Shown here piece by piece: positions 6,032-13,419 of a DNA stretch of 36,240 nucleotides. Numbering within the stretch: position 1 is the stretch's first letter; each line of letters opens with the position of its first letter. The position numbers and the translations under genes were made by a program. Source of the stretch: Bacillus sp. ISL-7 (GTDB taxonomy: Bacteria; Bacillota; Bacilli; Bacillales_B; DSM-18226); NCBI RefSeq assembly GCF_018613065.1, contig NZ_JAGGQW010000012.1:1-36240 (forward strand), written 5' to 3'. The notes below the pieces were generated by a model. It saw only the letters and a program-made list of their open reading frames with translations. It ran no database searches and was not told the origin of the DNA.

Positions 6032-7402
6032 TCAGTTATTCATCAAATCCTCGCAGTACTCCCGGATTAGTTTCGAGGCTTTCGTCTGGCTGATACCGAG
6101 GTCTTCCGCGACTTTCCTTGACGATTTGTAGGTTTGGAAAGATCTTCTGATTAGTAACCGCTTCGTTTCGTCAATCGCTTTATCGAGTGAAGTGGGGAGA
6201 GCAAGCTGGGTAACTTGTTCCACGTTGTCGGTGATCATATCCGGCAAGTCGGCCACCTGGATGATTGAGTCGCTAATGACGACTAACCGTTCAATCAAAT
6301 TTTCGAGCTGGCGTACATTTCCCGGCCACGAATAATGGATTAATATATTCATGCATTCTTCCGAGATAACTTTGTTGTCTTGGTATTTTTTATTGAATTG
6401 ATGTAAAAAATTGTACGTGAGCGGAATGATATCTTCTTTGCGCTCACGCAGCGGCGGCAGGTAAATGTCGATCACATTCAGCCGGTAAAATAAATCTTCC
6501 CGGAATCGTTTGTCATTGACCATTTCAATTAAGTCCCGGTTTGTTGCGGCGATGATGCGGATATCGACTTTTTTCAGTTCGCTGCTGCCAATGGGAATGA
6601 ATTGTTTATCCTGGATGACTTGTAAAAGCTTTGCCTGCAGGGCGAGTGGCATTTCCCCGATTTCATCAAGGAAAACCGTGCCGCCGTTCGCAGCTTCGAT
6701 CAATCCCGGTTTTCCAGTTTTGTTTGCTCCGGTAAACGCCCCTTTTGAATAGCCGAATAGTTCCGATTCGAGCAGCTCTTCCGGAATGGCCGCACAGTTA
6801 ATCGTCAGGAACGGGCCGCTTTTCCGCTTGCTGATCCGGTGGATGTAATGGGCGAGTACGCCTTTTCCTGTTCCTGATTCTCCCTGGATTAAAATCGTGG
6901 AATCTGTCGGGGCTACTTTTTCGCAAAAAGTCAGGATTCGATTGATTTTGCTGCTGTTCGTAATGAACTGGCCAGCTTCCTCCACTTGAGTGGTTTTTGA
7001 CTCATTGCTCGTTCCAATCGCTTTCCCCATTTTATATGTCTGTAATTCGGTCGATGTGGTGACGACAAGTTCGATTTCCCCCTCGTCATTTAAGATGGGA
7101 ATCGCCGATGTCATCAGTTCAGCTCCGATATACGTCTGCTGCCTCATGTAGCAAGGCTTTTTTCTTTTATACACTTCTGGCACGATCGACGGTTTCCAGT
7201 AGCCTTTTTCAAATAATTCGACATTGTATTTACCGATGACATCACTCGGCTTCAGCCCATAATGGCGCTCACAGGCCTGGTTAACATATAGAATCCGCTT
7301 TTCGCCGTCGAGGACGAAAATTTCATCGGAGGAATGATCGAGAATTTTTAAAAGAGTTTGCAGCGTCATCTCAATATTGCCAGTTGCCTCAGTACTTTTC
7401 AT
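6032..7402 (-). CDS. Sigma-54-dependent transcriptional activator (PAS - AAA+ - HTH)
   Basis: 456 residues from the ATG at 7402, which has GAGAGG eight bases upstream; a longer frame to 7468 lacks a ribosome site. PAS sensor domain about 17-115 (HSSDEIFVLDGEKRILYVN). AAA+ domain about 145-380: Walker A GESGTGKG (174-181), the sigma-54 contact loop GAFTGA (221-226), Walker B GGTVFLDEIGEM (240-251), and arginine finger region RFREDLFYRLNV. C-terminal HTH (SRKVAEDLGISQTKASKLIREY). There is no receiver domain, so it probably senses a small molecule through PAS, like RocR/AcoR-type activators. It is divergent from the Rieske operon, whose sigma-54 promoter and palindromic enhancer lie between them, and is almost surely its activator. 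A TATAAT on the minus strand (7468-7473) lies inside that enhancer, suggesting self-control. Confidence 0.93.
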   Translation of the reverse strand: MKSTEATGNIEMTLQTLLKILDHSSDEIFVLDGEKRILYVNQACERHYGLKPSDVIGKYNVELFEKGYWKPSIVPEVYKRKKPCYMRQQTYIGAELMTSAIPILNDEGEIELVVTTSTELQTYKMGKAIGTSNESKTTQVEEAGQFITNSSKINRILTFCEKVAPTDSTILIQGESGTGKGVLAHYIHRISKRKSGPFLTINCAAIPEELLESELFGYSKGAFTGANKTGKPGLIEAANGGTVFLDEIGEMPLALQAKLLQVIQDKQFIPIGSSELKKVDIRIIAATNRDLIEMVNDKRFREDLFYRLNVIDIYLPPLRERKEDIIPLTYNFLHQFNKKYQDNKVISEECMNILIHYSWPGNVRQLENLIERLVVISDSIIQVADLPDMITDNVEQVTQLALPTSLDKAIDETKRLLIRRSFQTYKSSRKVAEDLGISQTKASKLIREYCEDLMNN

Positions 7403-7455
7403 AGAATGATCCTCTCTTTTCACAAGGTATGAGTTAATTTTGACAAAAATTTGAC

Positions 7456-7483
7456 CATATTGAGTCAATTATAACTCAATATG
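7456..7483. promoter_or_regulatory. Palindromic enhancer (UAS) for the sigma-54 activator
   Basis: CATATTGAGT (7456-7465) and ACTCAATATG (7474-7483) are perfect 10-bp inverted arms around an 8-bp centre. The centre lies about 97 bp upstream of the expected start of the sigma-54 promoter, a normal distance for an activator site. Confidence 0.75.
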
Positions 7484-7495
7484 AAAGCGTTTATA
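7481..7495. promoter_or_regulatory. cre (CcpA) site
   Basis: ATGAAAGCGTTTATA matches the cre consensus WTGNAARCGNWWWCA at 14 of 15 positions. It overlaps the right arm of the enhancer and the likely -35 area of the divergent activator gene, so glucose repression could act on the activator, the operon or both. Confidence 0.6.
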
Positions 7496-7538
7496 GTAAA
7501 AATCAAAATTTTTTGTGTATTCTTACGTTTTTTTAAAC

Positions 7539-7556
7539 TTGGCACACGAATTGCAT
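7539..7556 (+). promoter_or_regulatory. Sigma-54 (SigL) -24/-12 promoter
   Basis: TTGGCAC (7539-7545), five bases, then TTGCAT (7551-7556), matching TTGGCACNNNNNTTGCW fully. GG and GC are 10 bp apart as required. Transcription would start near 7568, about 54 nt before the Rieske gene. Confidence 0.9.
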
Positions 7557-7621
7557 ATATACAATTGACAGGCGGCAAAGCATGTAGGCAATCATCATTT
7601 ATTTACGGAGGAGAATGAATT

Positions 7622-8704
7622 ATGGCTTATAACACAGTAGAAAATGCATCTAATCGGACATTTGAAAGAACATTGACTTATGACAAATACACTGATCCGA
7701 AAGTACTTGAAAAAGAGTATGATCTTGTTTTCTCTAAATCCTGGCAGCTTGTGGGACATATCAGCCAGTTGGAAAAAGTAGGTTCTTTCTTTACGACTGA
7801 AGTAGCAAAAGAGCCGATTATTGTGACTCGTGGTCAGGATGAAGTCATCCGTGCTTTTTATAACGTTTGTCCTCATCGTGCCACAAAGCTTGAAAAAAGT
7901 GAGTCAGGCAAGAAGAAAATTTTACAATGCATGTATCATGGGTGGACTTTTAAGTTAGATGGAAAATTAAACAAAGCACCGAACTTTAAAGGTGAGGATG
8001 AAGCTTGTGTACAAGACGCTTGCTTACGTCCAGTTCGTATGGAAATCATGGAATCTTTAATTTTTGTCAACTTGGACGATAACGCGAAGCTACTTAGCGA
8101 ATCTTACGGCGATTTCTTCGACCGCTTGAGTAAATTTCCATTTTTGAGTGAGTTAAAAAGAACGGGCGTAACATCACGGGTGATTAAAGCGAACTGGAAA
8201 GCGTTTATTGATAATTATTTAGAGTGCGACCACTGTCATGTAGCTCATCCAGGCTTCGTTGCAGCACTTGACATGGATGATTATCAAATCATTACATGTG
8301 AAAACTATTCACTTCAAGGCTCAATTGTTAAACCTGATAAAAATTATGGAACCGTTGATTTAAATCAGGCAGAAATGCAAGGCGGATCTTTCTTCTGGTT
8401 GTGGCCGAACCTAATGTTAACAATTTACCCAGGTCCTGGGAATATGGCGACAATTCAATTAGTGCCGATTGATCATGAAACAACTAAGATTGTGTACACT
8501 TATTATTTCCGTGACGAAAATTTGACGCAAGAAGAAAAAGACTTAGTTGCTTTTGCTGAACAAGTTCGCTTGGAAGATGTGGAACTTGTAGAGTTAGAAC
8601 AAATCGGTTTCCGCTCACGTGCATTTAACAAAGGAAGATATTCGTCTTCAGAAAAAGCAATTGTACAATTTCATGAAATGGTATTGGAGGCCCTCAATGA
8701 GTAA
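7622..8704 (+). CDS. Rieske non-heme iron oxygenase, carnitine/betaine monooxygenase type (CntA/GbcA/Stc2-like)
   Basis: 360 residues; ATG after GGAGGAG. N-terminal Rieske [2Fe-2S] motif C83-P-H85 ... C103-M-Y-H106. Catalytic domain has the mononuclear iron site in NYLECDHCHVAHPGF: H204, H209 and, by alignment, D319. The residue bridging Rieske and iron sites is Glu201 rather than the Asp of ring-hydroxylating dioxygenases. Glu at this place marks the subgroup that acts on quaternary amines (CntA carnitine, GbcA glycine betaine, Stc2 stachydrine). The four positions lie exactly four residues before those I recall for A. baumannii CntA (E205, H208, H213, D323). First gene of a sigma-54 operon; the next gene overlaps by eight bases. 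No reductase gene is nearby. Carnitine is the best-fitting substrate; other betaines remain possible. Confidence 0.82.
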   Translation: MAYNTVENASNRTFERTLTYDKYTDPKVLEKEYDLVFSKSWQLVGHISQLEKVGSFFTTEVAKEPIIVTRGQDEVIRAFYNVCPHRATKLEKSESGKKKILQCMYHGWTFKLDGKLNKAPNFKGEDEACVQDACLRPVRMEIMESLIFVNLDDNAKLLSESYGDFFDRLSKFPFLSELKRTGVTSRVIKANWKAFIDNYLECDHCHVAHPGFVAALDMDDYQIITCENYSLQGSIVKPDKNYGTVDLNQAEMQGGSFFWLWPNLMLTIYPGPGNMATIQLVPIDHETTKIVYTYYFRDENLTQEEKDLVAFAEQVRLEDVELVELEQIGFRSRAFNKGRYSSSEKAIVQFHEMVLEALNE

Positions 8705-10148
8705 TTTAGCGAATGAAGTAAAAGTGGCGAAGCAGTTTCTCATGATCAATGGTGAAAAAGTTGAAACAACGAAATATGCTCCATTATACTCCCCTTATTC
8801 TGGGGAAGAAATCGCTCAAATTGCGATGGCGGATAAAGAACTGACTGTAGAGGCCATTACTGCTGCCTATAACGCACGCGGAATAATGGCAAAAATGCCA
8901 GCGTATCAGCGGGCGGAGATTTTGGAAAACGTTGTGGCGCTATTAAAAGAGAAAGCGGATCAAGCGGCTGAAGTTATTTCTCGTGAATCAGCTAAACCAA
9001 TTATGTTCGCAAAAGCGGAAGTGGCCAGAACGATTGAAACGTATAAGTTTGCGGCTGAAGAAGCAAAAAGAATCCACGGAGAAACGATACCTTTTGATGC
9101 CGCTGTTGGCGGCGTCGGCCGAATTGGTTACACGTTAAGAGAGCCGATTGGTGTCATTGGAGCGATCACACCTTTTAACTTCCCGATGAATCTTGTTGCT
9201 CATAAAGTTGGGCCGGCTATAGCGGCGGGCAATACCCTTGTCTTGAAACCAGCGTCGCAAACTCCACTGTCTGCTCTCTTTATCGCGGAAATTTTTGAAG
9301 AAGCAGGTCTTCCAGCGGGTGTATTAAATGTAGTAACAGGTCCCGGCGGCATAGTCGGTGAAGTGATTGTTGAAGATGACCGCGTAAGCATGGTAACATT
9401 CACAGGCAGCCCGAGTGTCGGAATTGGCATCCGCAATAAAGCGGGCTTGAAAAAGACGACGCTTGAACTTGGTTCAAACTCTGCATTAATTATTGACAAA
9501 GATATTGACATTGATCAAATTATTGACCGATGCATCATGGGGGCATTCTCGAACCAGGGACAAGTATGTATTTCTCTGCAGCGTGTGTATGCACATGAGG
9601 ATGTATATGATGAATTTGTTGCCAAGTTCACTGAGGCAGCAAAGAAGCTGAAAATTGGTGACCCTCTTGATCCGGACACATATATTTCTGCTTTAATCTC
9701 TAAAGGGGAAGCTGAACGTGTACTAGGCTGGATCGAAGAAACGAAAGGCAGCGCTGCAACAATAGCTGCGGGCGGCAAACTTCAAGATGGCGTTCTTGAG
9801 CCAACAATTATTACAGATGCGGACCATTCATTAAAAGTTTCTTGCCAGGAAGCATTTGCACCGGTTGTCGTTGTAAACAAAGTGAGTTCAGTGGAAGAAG
9901 CGATTGAGCAAGTGAATGATTCTCGGTTCGGATTACAGGCAGGCATTTATACAAACAATGTGAAAAACGCTTTATACGCTTCAAAGGAACTGCATGTGGG
10001 CGGAGTAATCATTAATGACGTGCCTACCTATCGTGTCGATCAAATGCCATATGGTGGTGTGAAAGAAAGTGGTACAGGCCGTGAAGGCATAAAATACGCA
10101 GTGGAAGAAATGACTGAAATGAAATTGGTCGTTTGGAACCAAAGCTAA
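8697..10148 (+). CDS. NAD(P)-dependent aldehyde dehydrogenase (possible malic semialdehyde dehydrogenase)
   Basis: 483 residues from ATG 8697, which overlaps the end of the Rieske gene (ATGAGTAA) and has GGAGG upstream; a longer frame to 8619 only reads through that gene. ALDH catalytic set: N161 (TPFNFP), K184 (LVLKPASQTP), GSPSVG (237-242), E257 (LELGS) and nucleophile C291 (GQVCIS). The sequence resembles the GapN/lactaldehyde dehydrogenase branch. It oxidises an aldehyde to the acid in the cytoplasm. Between a putative carnitine oxygenase and a D-malate-type dehydrogenase, the natural role would be malic semialdehyde to malate; this comes from context, since ALDH specificity cannot be read from motifs. 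Confidence 0.9.
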   Translation: MSNLANEVKVAKQFLMINGEKVETTKYAPLYSPYSGEEIAQIAMADKELTVEAITAAYNARGIMAKMPAYQRAEILENVVALLKEKADQAAEVISRESAKPIMFAKAEVARTIETYKFAAEEAKRIHGETIPFDAAVGGVGRIGYTLREPIGVIGAITPFNFPMNLVAHKVGPAIAAGNTLVLKPASQTPLSALFIAEIFEEAGLPAGVLNVVTGPGGIVGEVIVEDDRVSMVTFTGSPSVGIGIRNKAGLKKTTLELGSNSALIIDKDIDIDQIIDRCIMGAFSNQGQVCISLQRVYAHEDVYDEFVAKFTEAAKKLKIGDPLDPDTYISALISKGEAERVLGWIEETKGSAATIAAGGKLQDGVLEPTIITDADHSLKVSCQEAFAPVVVVNKVSSVEEAIEQVNDSRFGLQAGIYTNNVKNALYASKELHVGGVIINDVPTYRVDQMPYGGVKESGTGREGIKYAVEEMTEMKLVVWNQS

Positions 10149-10166
10149 AAAGCGAGGGAGATCATA

Positions 10167-11258
10167 GTGAAACTTTTTAAAGTAGCAGTTATTGCTGGAG
10201 ATGGCATCGGTCCTGAAGTCATTACTGAAGGGGTCAAAGTATTAAATAAAGTGGCTGAACTTGATTCTGGTTTCAGATTTGAATTCACATACTTTCCATG
10301 GGGATGCGAGTTTTACGCGGAAAATGGAAAAATGATGGAAGAGGATGGAATTGAGCAGCTGAAAGAATTTGACGCAATTTATTTAGGGGCAGTCGGGTTT
10401 CCCGGCGTCCCTGACCATATTTCGCTTTGGGATTTGTTGTTAAAAATTCGCAAAAGCTTTGACCAATATGTTAATATCCGTCCTGTGACGCTATTAAAAG
10501 GGGCTCACTTGCCTCTTGTGGATGTGAAACGCGAAGACATCGATATGCTGTTCATTCGTGAAAACACTGAAGGCGAATATTCAGGCGCAGGTGACTGGCT
10601 GTTTAAAGGGCAGAAACACGAAGTCGTTTTGCAAAACGGTGTATTTTCCCGTAAAGGCACAGAGCGAATCATTCGTTACGCGTTTGAAACGGCGAAAAAA
10701 GAAGGAAGATCGCTGACGAGCATTTCTAAAGGAAACGCCCTTAATTACTCAATGGTTTTCTGGGACCAGGTATTTGAAGAAGTGAGTGCAGAATATCCTG
10801 AAGTCGAAACGGCAACTTATCTCGTCGACGCGGCGGCGATGCTGATGATTAAAGATCCAAAACGCTTTGAGGTCGTTGTGACATCGAACTTGTTCGGCGA
10901 TATTTTAACGGACTTGGGGGCGGCGATTGCGGGTGGGATAGGGCTCGCTGCCGGAGCGAATATTAATCCCGAAAGAGACTTTCCGTCTATGTTTGAGCCG
11001 ATTCACGGATCAGCTCCTGATATTGCAGGACAACAGATAGCCAATCCGCTTGCCGCTATTTGGTCCGCTAGCCAAATGCTCCACTTTTTCGGCTATGAAG
11101 CATACGGAAAACTAGTGTTGGATGCGATTGAACAACTTTTGGTAGAAGATGAAGTTTTGACACCTGATATGAATGGAACTTCTACTACGTCAGACGTAGG
11201 AAACCGTGTAGTAGACCTGATGAAATCTTTAGTTTTTTCTCAAAATGTGAAAAGCTGA
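10167..11258 (+). CDS. dmlA: D-malate/tartrate dehydrogenase (decarboxylating), DmlA/TtuC family
   Basis: 363 residues from GTG 10167, after GAGGGAG. It belongs to the beta-decarboxylating dehydrogenase superfamily (with LeuB and Icd): early GDGIGPEV, substrate loop SLWDLLLKIRKSFDQYVNIRP, RENTEGEYSG, and the C-terminal signature NLFGDILTDLGAAIAGGIG with metal-binding Asp residues, then EPIHGSAPDIAG. SLWDLLLKIR and the AVGFPGVPDH stretch are typical of the tartrate/D-malate branch rather than LeuB. The reaction is D-malate + NAD+ to pyruvate + CO2 + NADH, needing Mn2+ or Mg2+ and K+. Last gene of the operon, 18 bp after the ALDH gene. If L-carnitine (R form) is oxidised at C4, the malate formed keeps the R configuration, i.e. 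D-malate, matching this enzyme. Confidence 0.88.
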   Translation: MKLFKVAVIAGDGIGPEVITEGVKVLNKVAELDSGFRFEFTYFPWGCEFYAENGKMMEEDGIEQLKEFDAIYLGAVGFPGVPDHISLWDLLLKIRKSFDQYVNIRPVTLLKGAHLPLVDVKREDIDMLFIRENTEGEYSGAGDWLFKGQKHEVVLQNGVFSRKGTERIIRYAFETAKKEGRSLTSISKGNALNYSMVFWDQVFEEVSAEYPEVETATYLVDAAAMLMIKDPKRFEVVVTSNLFGDILTDLGAAIAGGIGLAAGANINPERDFPSMFEPIHGSAPDIAGQQIANPLAAIWSASQMLHFFGYEAYGKLVLDAIEQLLVEDEVLTPDMNGTSTTSDVGNRVVDLMKSLVFSQNVKS

Positions 11259-11289
11259 TAGACTGATAGAGATTCATTTGATGTATTAA

Positions 11290-11340
11290 GTATTACATAA
11301 AAGGTCTCAATTGGCCTTTTATGTAATACCCATTTCATTT
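11290..11340 (+). terminator. Terminator of the Rieske operon
   Basis: GTATTACATAAAAGG (11290-11304) pairs perfectly over 15 bp with CCTTTTATGTAATAC (11315-11329), followed by CATTTCATTTTTT. The hairpin is strong and the T run imperfect. Confidence 0.75.
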
Positions 11341-11354
11341 TTTGTATTCGAAAA

Positions 11355-11369
11355 TTTAAAGCGTTTTCA
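11355..11369. promoter_or_regulatory. cre (CcpA) site upstream of the symporter pair
   Basis: TTTAAAGCGTTTTCA matches the cre consensus at 14 of 15 positions and lies about 130 bp before the DUF3311 gene. A direct repeat AGAATTCG (11421-11428 and 11430-11437) follows. No convincing -35/-10 pair was identified. Confidence 0.5.
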
Positions 11370-11500
11370 AACATGATGCTAAACTCACTTGTTTTTATAT
11401 TACCAATACTCTATTCTAATAGAATTCGGAGAATTCGAAATAAGCAAAGAGTAAAAAGTCTCAAAATTCATACTAATTTTTCGTGAGGGGGAATTTCTGA

Positions 11501-11689
11501 GTGAAAGTTTTAATTTGGATCCTAGCAATAATTCCTATTATTGGTGCGTTCACAGTTGTAAACCGTATCGAGCCGTATATATTTGGGTTACCCTTCATTG
11601 TTTTTTGGGCGACGGCCTGGCTCGTTTTAACTTCATTATTTTTGTACATTACTAATATTCTGATAGATAGACAGGAGGGAATTAAATGA
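11501..11689 (+). CDS. DUF3311-type small membrane partner of an SSS symporter
   Basis: 62 residues from GTG 11501 after GAGGGGG. Two hydrophobic helices (about 3-20 and 28-52) separated by RIEPYIFGLP, the pattern of DUF3311 proteins, followed by a short polar tail. Such peptides are encoded directly before sodium:solute symporters of the MctP/PanF-like groups, and the next gene is one, overlapping by four bases (ATGA). It is probably a subunit or assembly partner in the membrane; its role is not proven for the family. Confidence 0.8.
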   Translation: MKVLIWILAIIPIIGAFTVVNRIEPYIFGLPFIVFWATAWLVLTSLFLYITNILIDRQEGIK

Positions 11690-13152
11690 ATAGTGCTATC
11701 TTCATTCTCATAGCTACTCTTCTTCTTGCTTTCTATTTAGGTGTCCGTGCCCGCAAAGGACAACAGCTCGAAGAATGGGCCGTAGGCGGGCGAAATTTTG
11801 GTTCTATCACCATGTTTGTGTTAATGGCCGGTGAAATTTTTACAACGTATGTGTTTCTGGGAGGAAGCGGCGGATCCTACCGAATGGGAGGACCTATCAT
11901 TTATATCTTCAACGCCTTCTGTTATATTGTGCCGTTCTGGATTTTGCCTCCCATTTGGCGTTATGCCAAAAAGCATCGAGTGATTACTCAATCTGACTTT
12001 TTTGCAAAGAAGTATAATAGTAAACCACTCGGGTTATTGGTAGCCGTTGTCGGGGTCGTTTCCATGATTCCTTATATCGTTTTACAGTTAAAAGGACTTA
12101 AAATCATTGTATCAGAGACTTCATATGGTGCGATTTCACCGAATTTAGCGGTGTGCATTGGGGTGGTTGCTGTCACGATATTTGTGACATTGTCTGGTAT
12201 TCACGGTTCAGCCTCAACAGCCATTTTAAAAGACATTCTCCTTCTCATTGTAATTCTTTTTTTAGGTATTTATTTGCCGTATCACTACTACGGCGGAATA
12301 AAGCCGATGTTTGAAACATTGGATACTGCAAAGCCGGAGTTTTTATTAATTCCTAAAGAAGGATACAGCATATCCTGGTATATTTCGACATGTTTAACGA
12401 TCGGATTAGGGCAATATATGTGGCCTCAATGCTTCGGTGCAAGCTTATCATCTAAAAATGAACGGACACTGCGCCAGAATGCTGCTATTTTGCCGCTTTA
12501 CCAAATCATTTTAGTATTCATTTTATTCATTGGCTTCACAGCCCTTTTACAAATTCCAAATTTACAAGGAACAGATACAGATTTAGCTCTCTTTAAAATC
12601 GCAAAAGCAACGTTCGATCCGTGGGTGGTCGGAGTCATAGGAGCCGCCGGTATCTTAACCGCACTTGTTCCGTGTTCGATGTTATTACTAACAGCCTCGA
12701 CGATTTTATCGAAAAATATTTATAAGGCGATCAAACCGAATACCACCGATGAGCAAATTGGACGATACACACGTATTTGTGTCCCTATTGTGGCGCTAAT
12801 CGCTTTATTTTTCACTTTTTTCGGCGGAAACAGTATTATTGCCTTGCTGATCATGGCTTACAGCTTTGTGCTGCAATTATTCCCTCCACTGCTTTGCAGC
12901 TTATGGAAGAAAAACCCTGTGAACAAAACAGGCGCAGCTGCAGGAATCATAACTGGTGTTATCATGGTTGCTTATGTAACGATCACCAGTTCAACTATGG
13001 GGACGTTCTTTCCGAAAGCCCCTCAGTTCATAAAAGATATTGATATCGGTATAGCAGCCCTTGTCGTTAACATTGTTTTCATGTTCGCGGTCAGTGCAAT
13101 TACTAGAACATCAGTAAAAATAGAGTCAGAGATTGAGACAAAAGCGGTATAA
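11686..13152 (+). CDS. Sodium:solute symporter (SSS family)
   Basis: 488 residues with about 13 membrane helices. SSS features: LGVRARKGQQLEEWAVGGRNFG near the N-terminus, helix 2 GEIFTTYVFLGGSGGSYRMGG, and YISTCLTIGLGQYMWPQCFGASLSSKNERTLRQNAAILPLYQ in the middle. Na+-driven uptake of a small organic anion or zwitterion is the family role. Co-transcribed with the DUF3311 gene (ATGA overlap, AGGAGGG ribosome site inside it). Known relatives with DUF3311 carry monocarboxylates. The position after the Rieske/ALDH/DmlA operon suggests uptake of that pathway's substrate, but the pair has its own cre site and is separated by a terminator. BCCT carriers are the usual carnitine importers, so the substrate is open. 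Confidence 0.88.
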   Translation: MNSAIFILIATLLLAFYLGVRARKGQQLEEWAVGGRNFGSITMFVLMAGEIFTTYVFLGGSGGSYRMGGPIIYIFNAFCYIVPFWILPPIWRYAKKHRVITQSDFFAKKYNSKPLGLLVAVVGVVSMIPYIVLQLKGLKIIVSETSYGAISPNLAVCIGVVAVTIFVTLSGIHGSASTAILKDILLLIVILFLGIYLPYHYYGGIKPMFETLDTAKPEFLLIPKEGYSISWYISTCLTIGLGQYMWPQCFGASLSSKNERTLRQNAAILPLYQIILVFILFIGFTALLQIPNLQGTDTDLALFKIAKATFDPWVVGVIGAAGILTALVPCSMLLLTASTILSKNIYKAIKPNTTDEQIGRYTRICVPIVALIALFFTFFGGNSIIALLIMAYSFVLQLFPPLLCSLWKKNPVNKTGAAAGIITGVIMVAYVTITSSTMGTFFPKAPQFIKDIDIGIAALVVNIVFMFAVSAITRTSVKIESEIETKAV

Positions 13153-13190
13153 AAAAATGCTGCACACGGTCACTAAGAACGGTTGATAAA

Positions 13191-13226
13191 GAGGGAGACC
13201 TTAAAAAAGGTTTCCCTCCTTTTTTA
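13191..13226 (+). terminator. Terminator of the symporter pair
   Basis: GAGGGAGACCTT (13191-13202) pairs with AAGGTTTCCCTC (13207-13218, one G-T) over the loop AAAA, then CTTTTTT. Confidence 0.9.
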
Positions 13227-13326
13227 TGCACAGAAAATCACTTTACAATAGCAACATTGTGCTAATAGTTCGAATGATTATCTAGAGCCTTCTGTATTTC
13301 AAAGCATTATAATTTAGTTAGCTAAA

Positions 13327-13341
13327 GTGTAAACGCTTAAA
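13327..13341. promoter_or_regulatory. cre-like site upstream of the MFS gene
   Basis: GTGTAAACGCTTAAA matches the cre consensus at 13 of 15 positions, about 80 bp before the MFS start. Plausible but not strong. Confidence 0.4.
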
Positions 13342-13419
13342 TAACGATGAAAGGTAATTAAGTTATTTTTTTGAGAGTAGTTATCTGAAAAATTAAAAAA
13401 CAGTGAAAAGGAGTTTTTT

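Noticed and set aside
10167..11258. 3-isopropylmalate dehydrogenase (leuB)
   Set aside because: The substrate loop (SLWDLLLKIR) and neighbours fit the D-malate/tartrate branch; no leucine biosynthesis genes are present.
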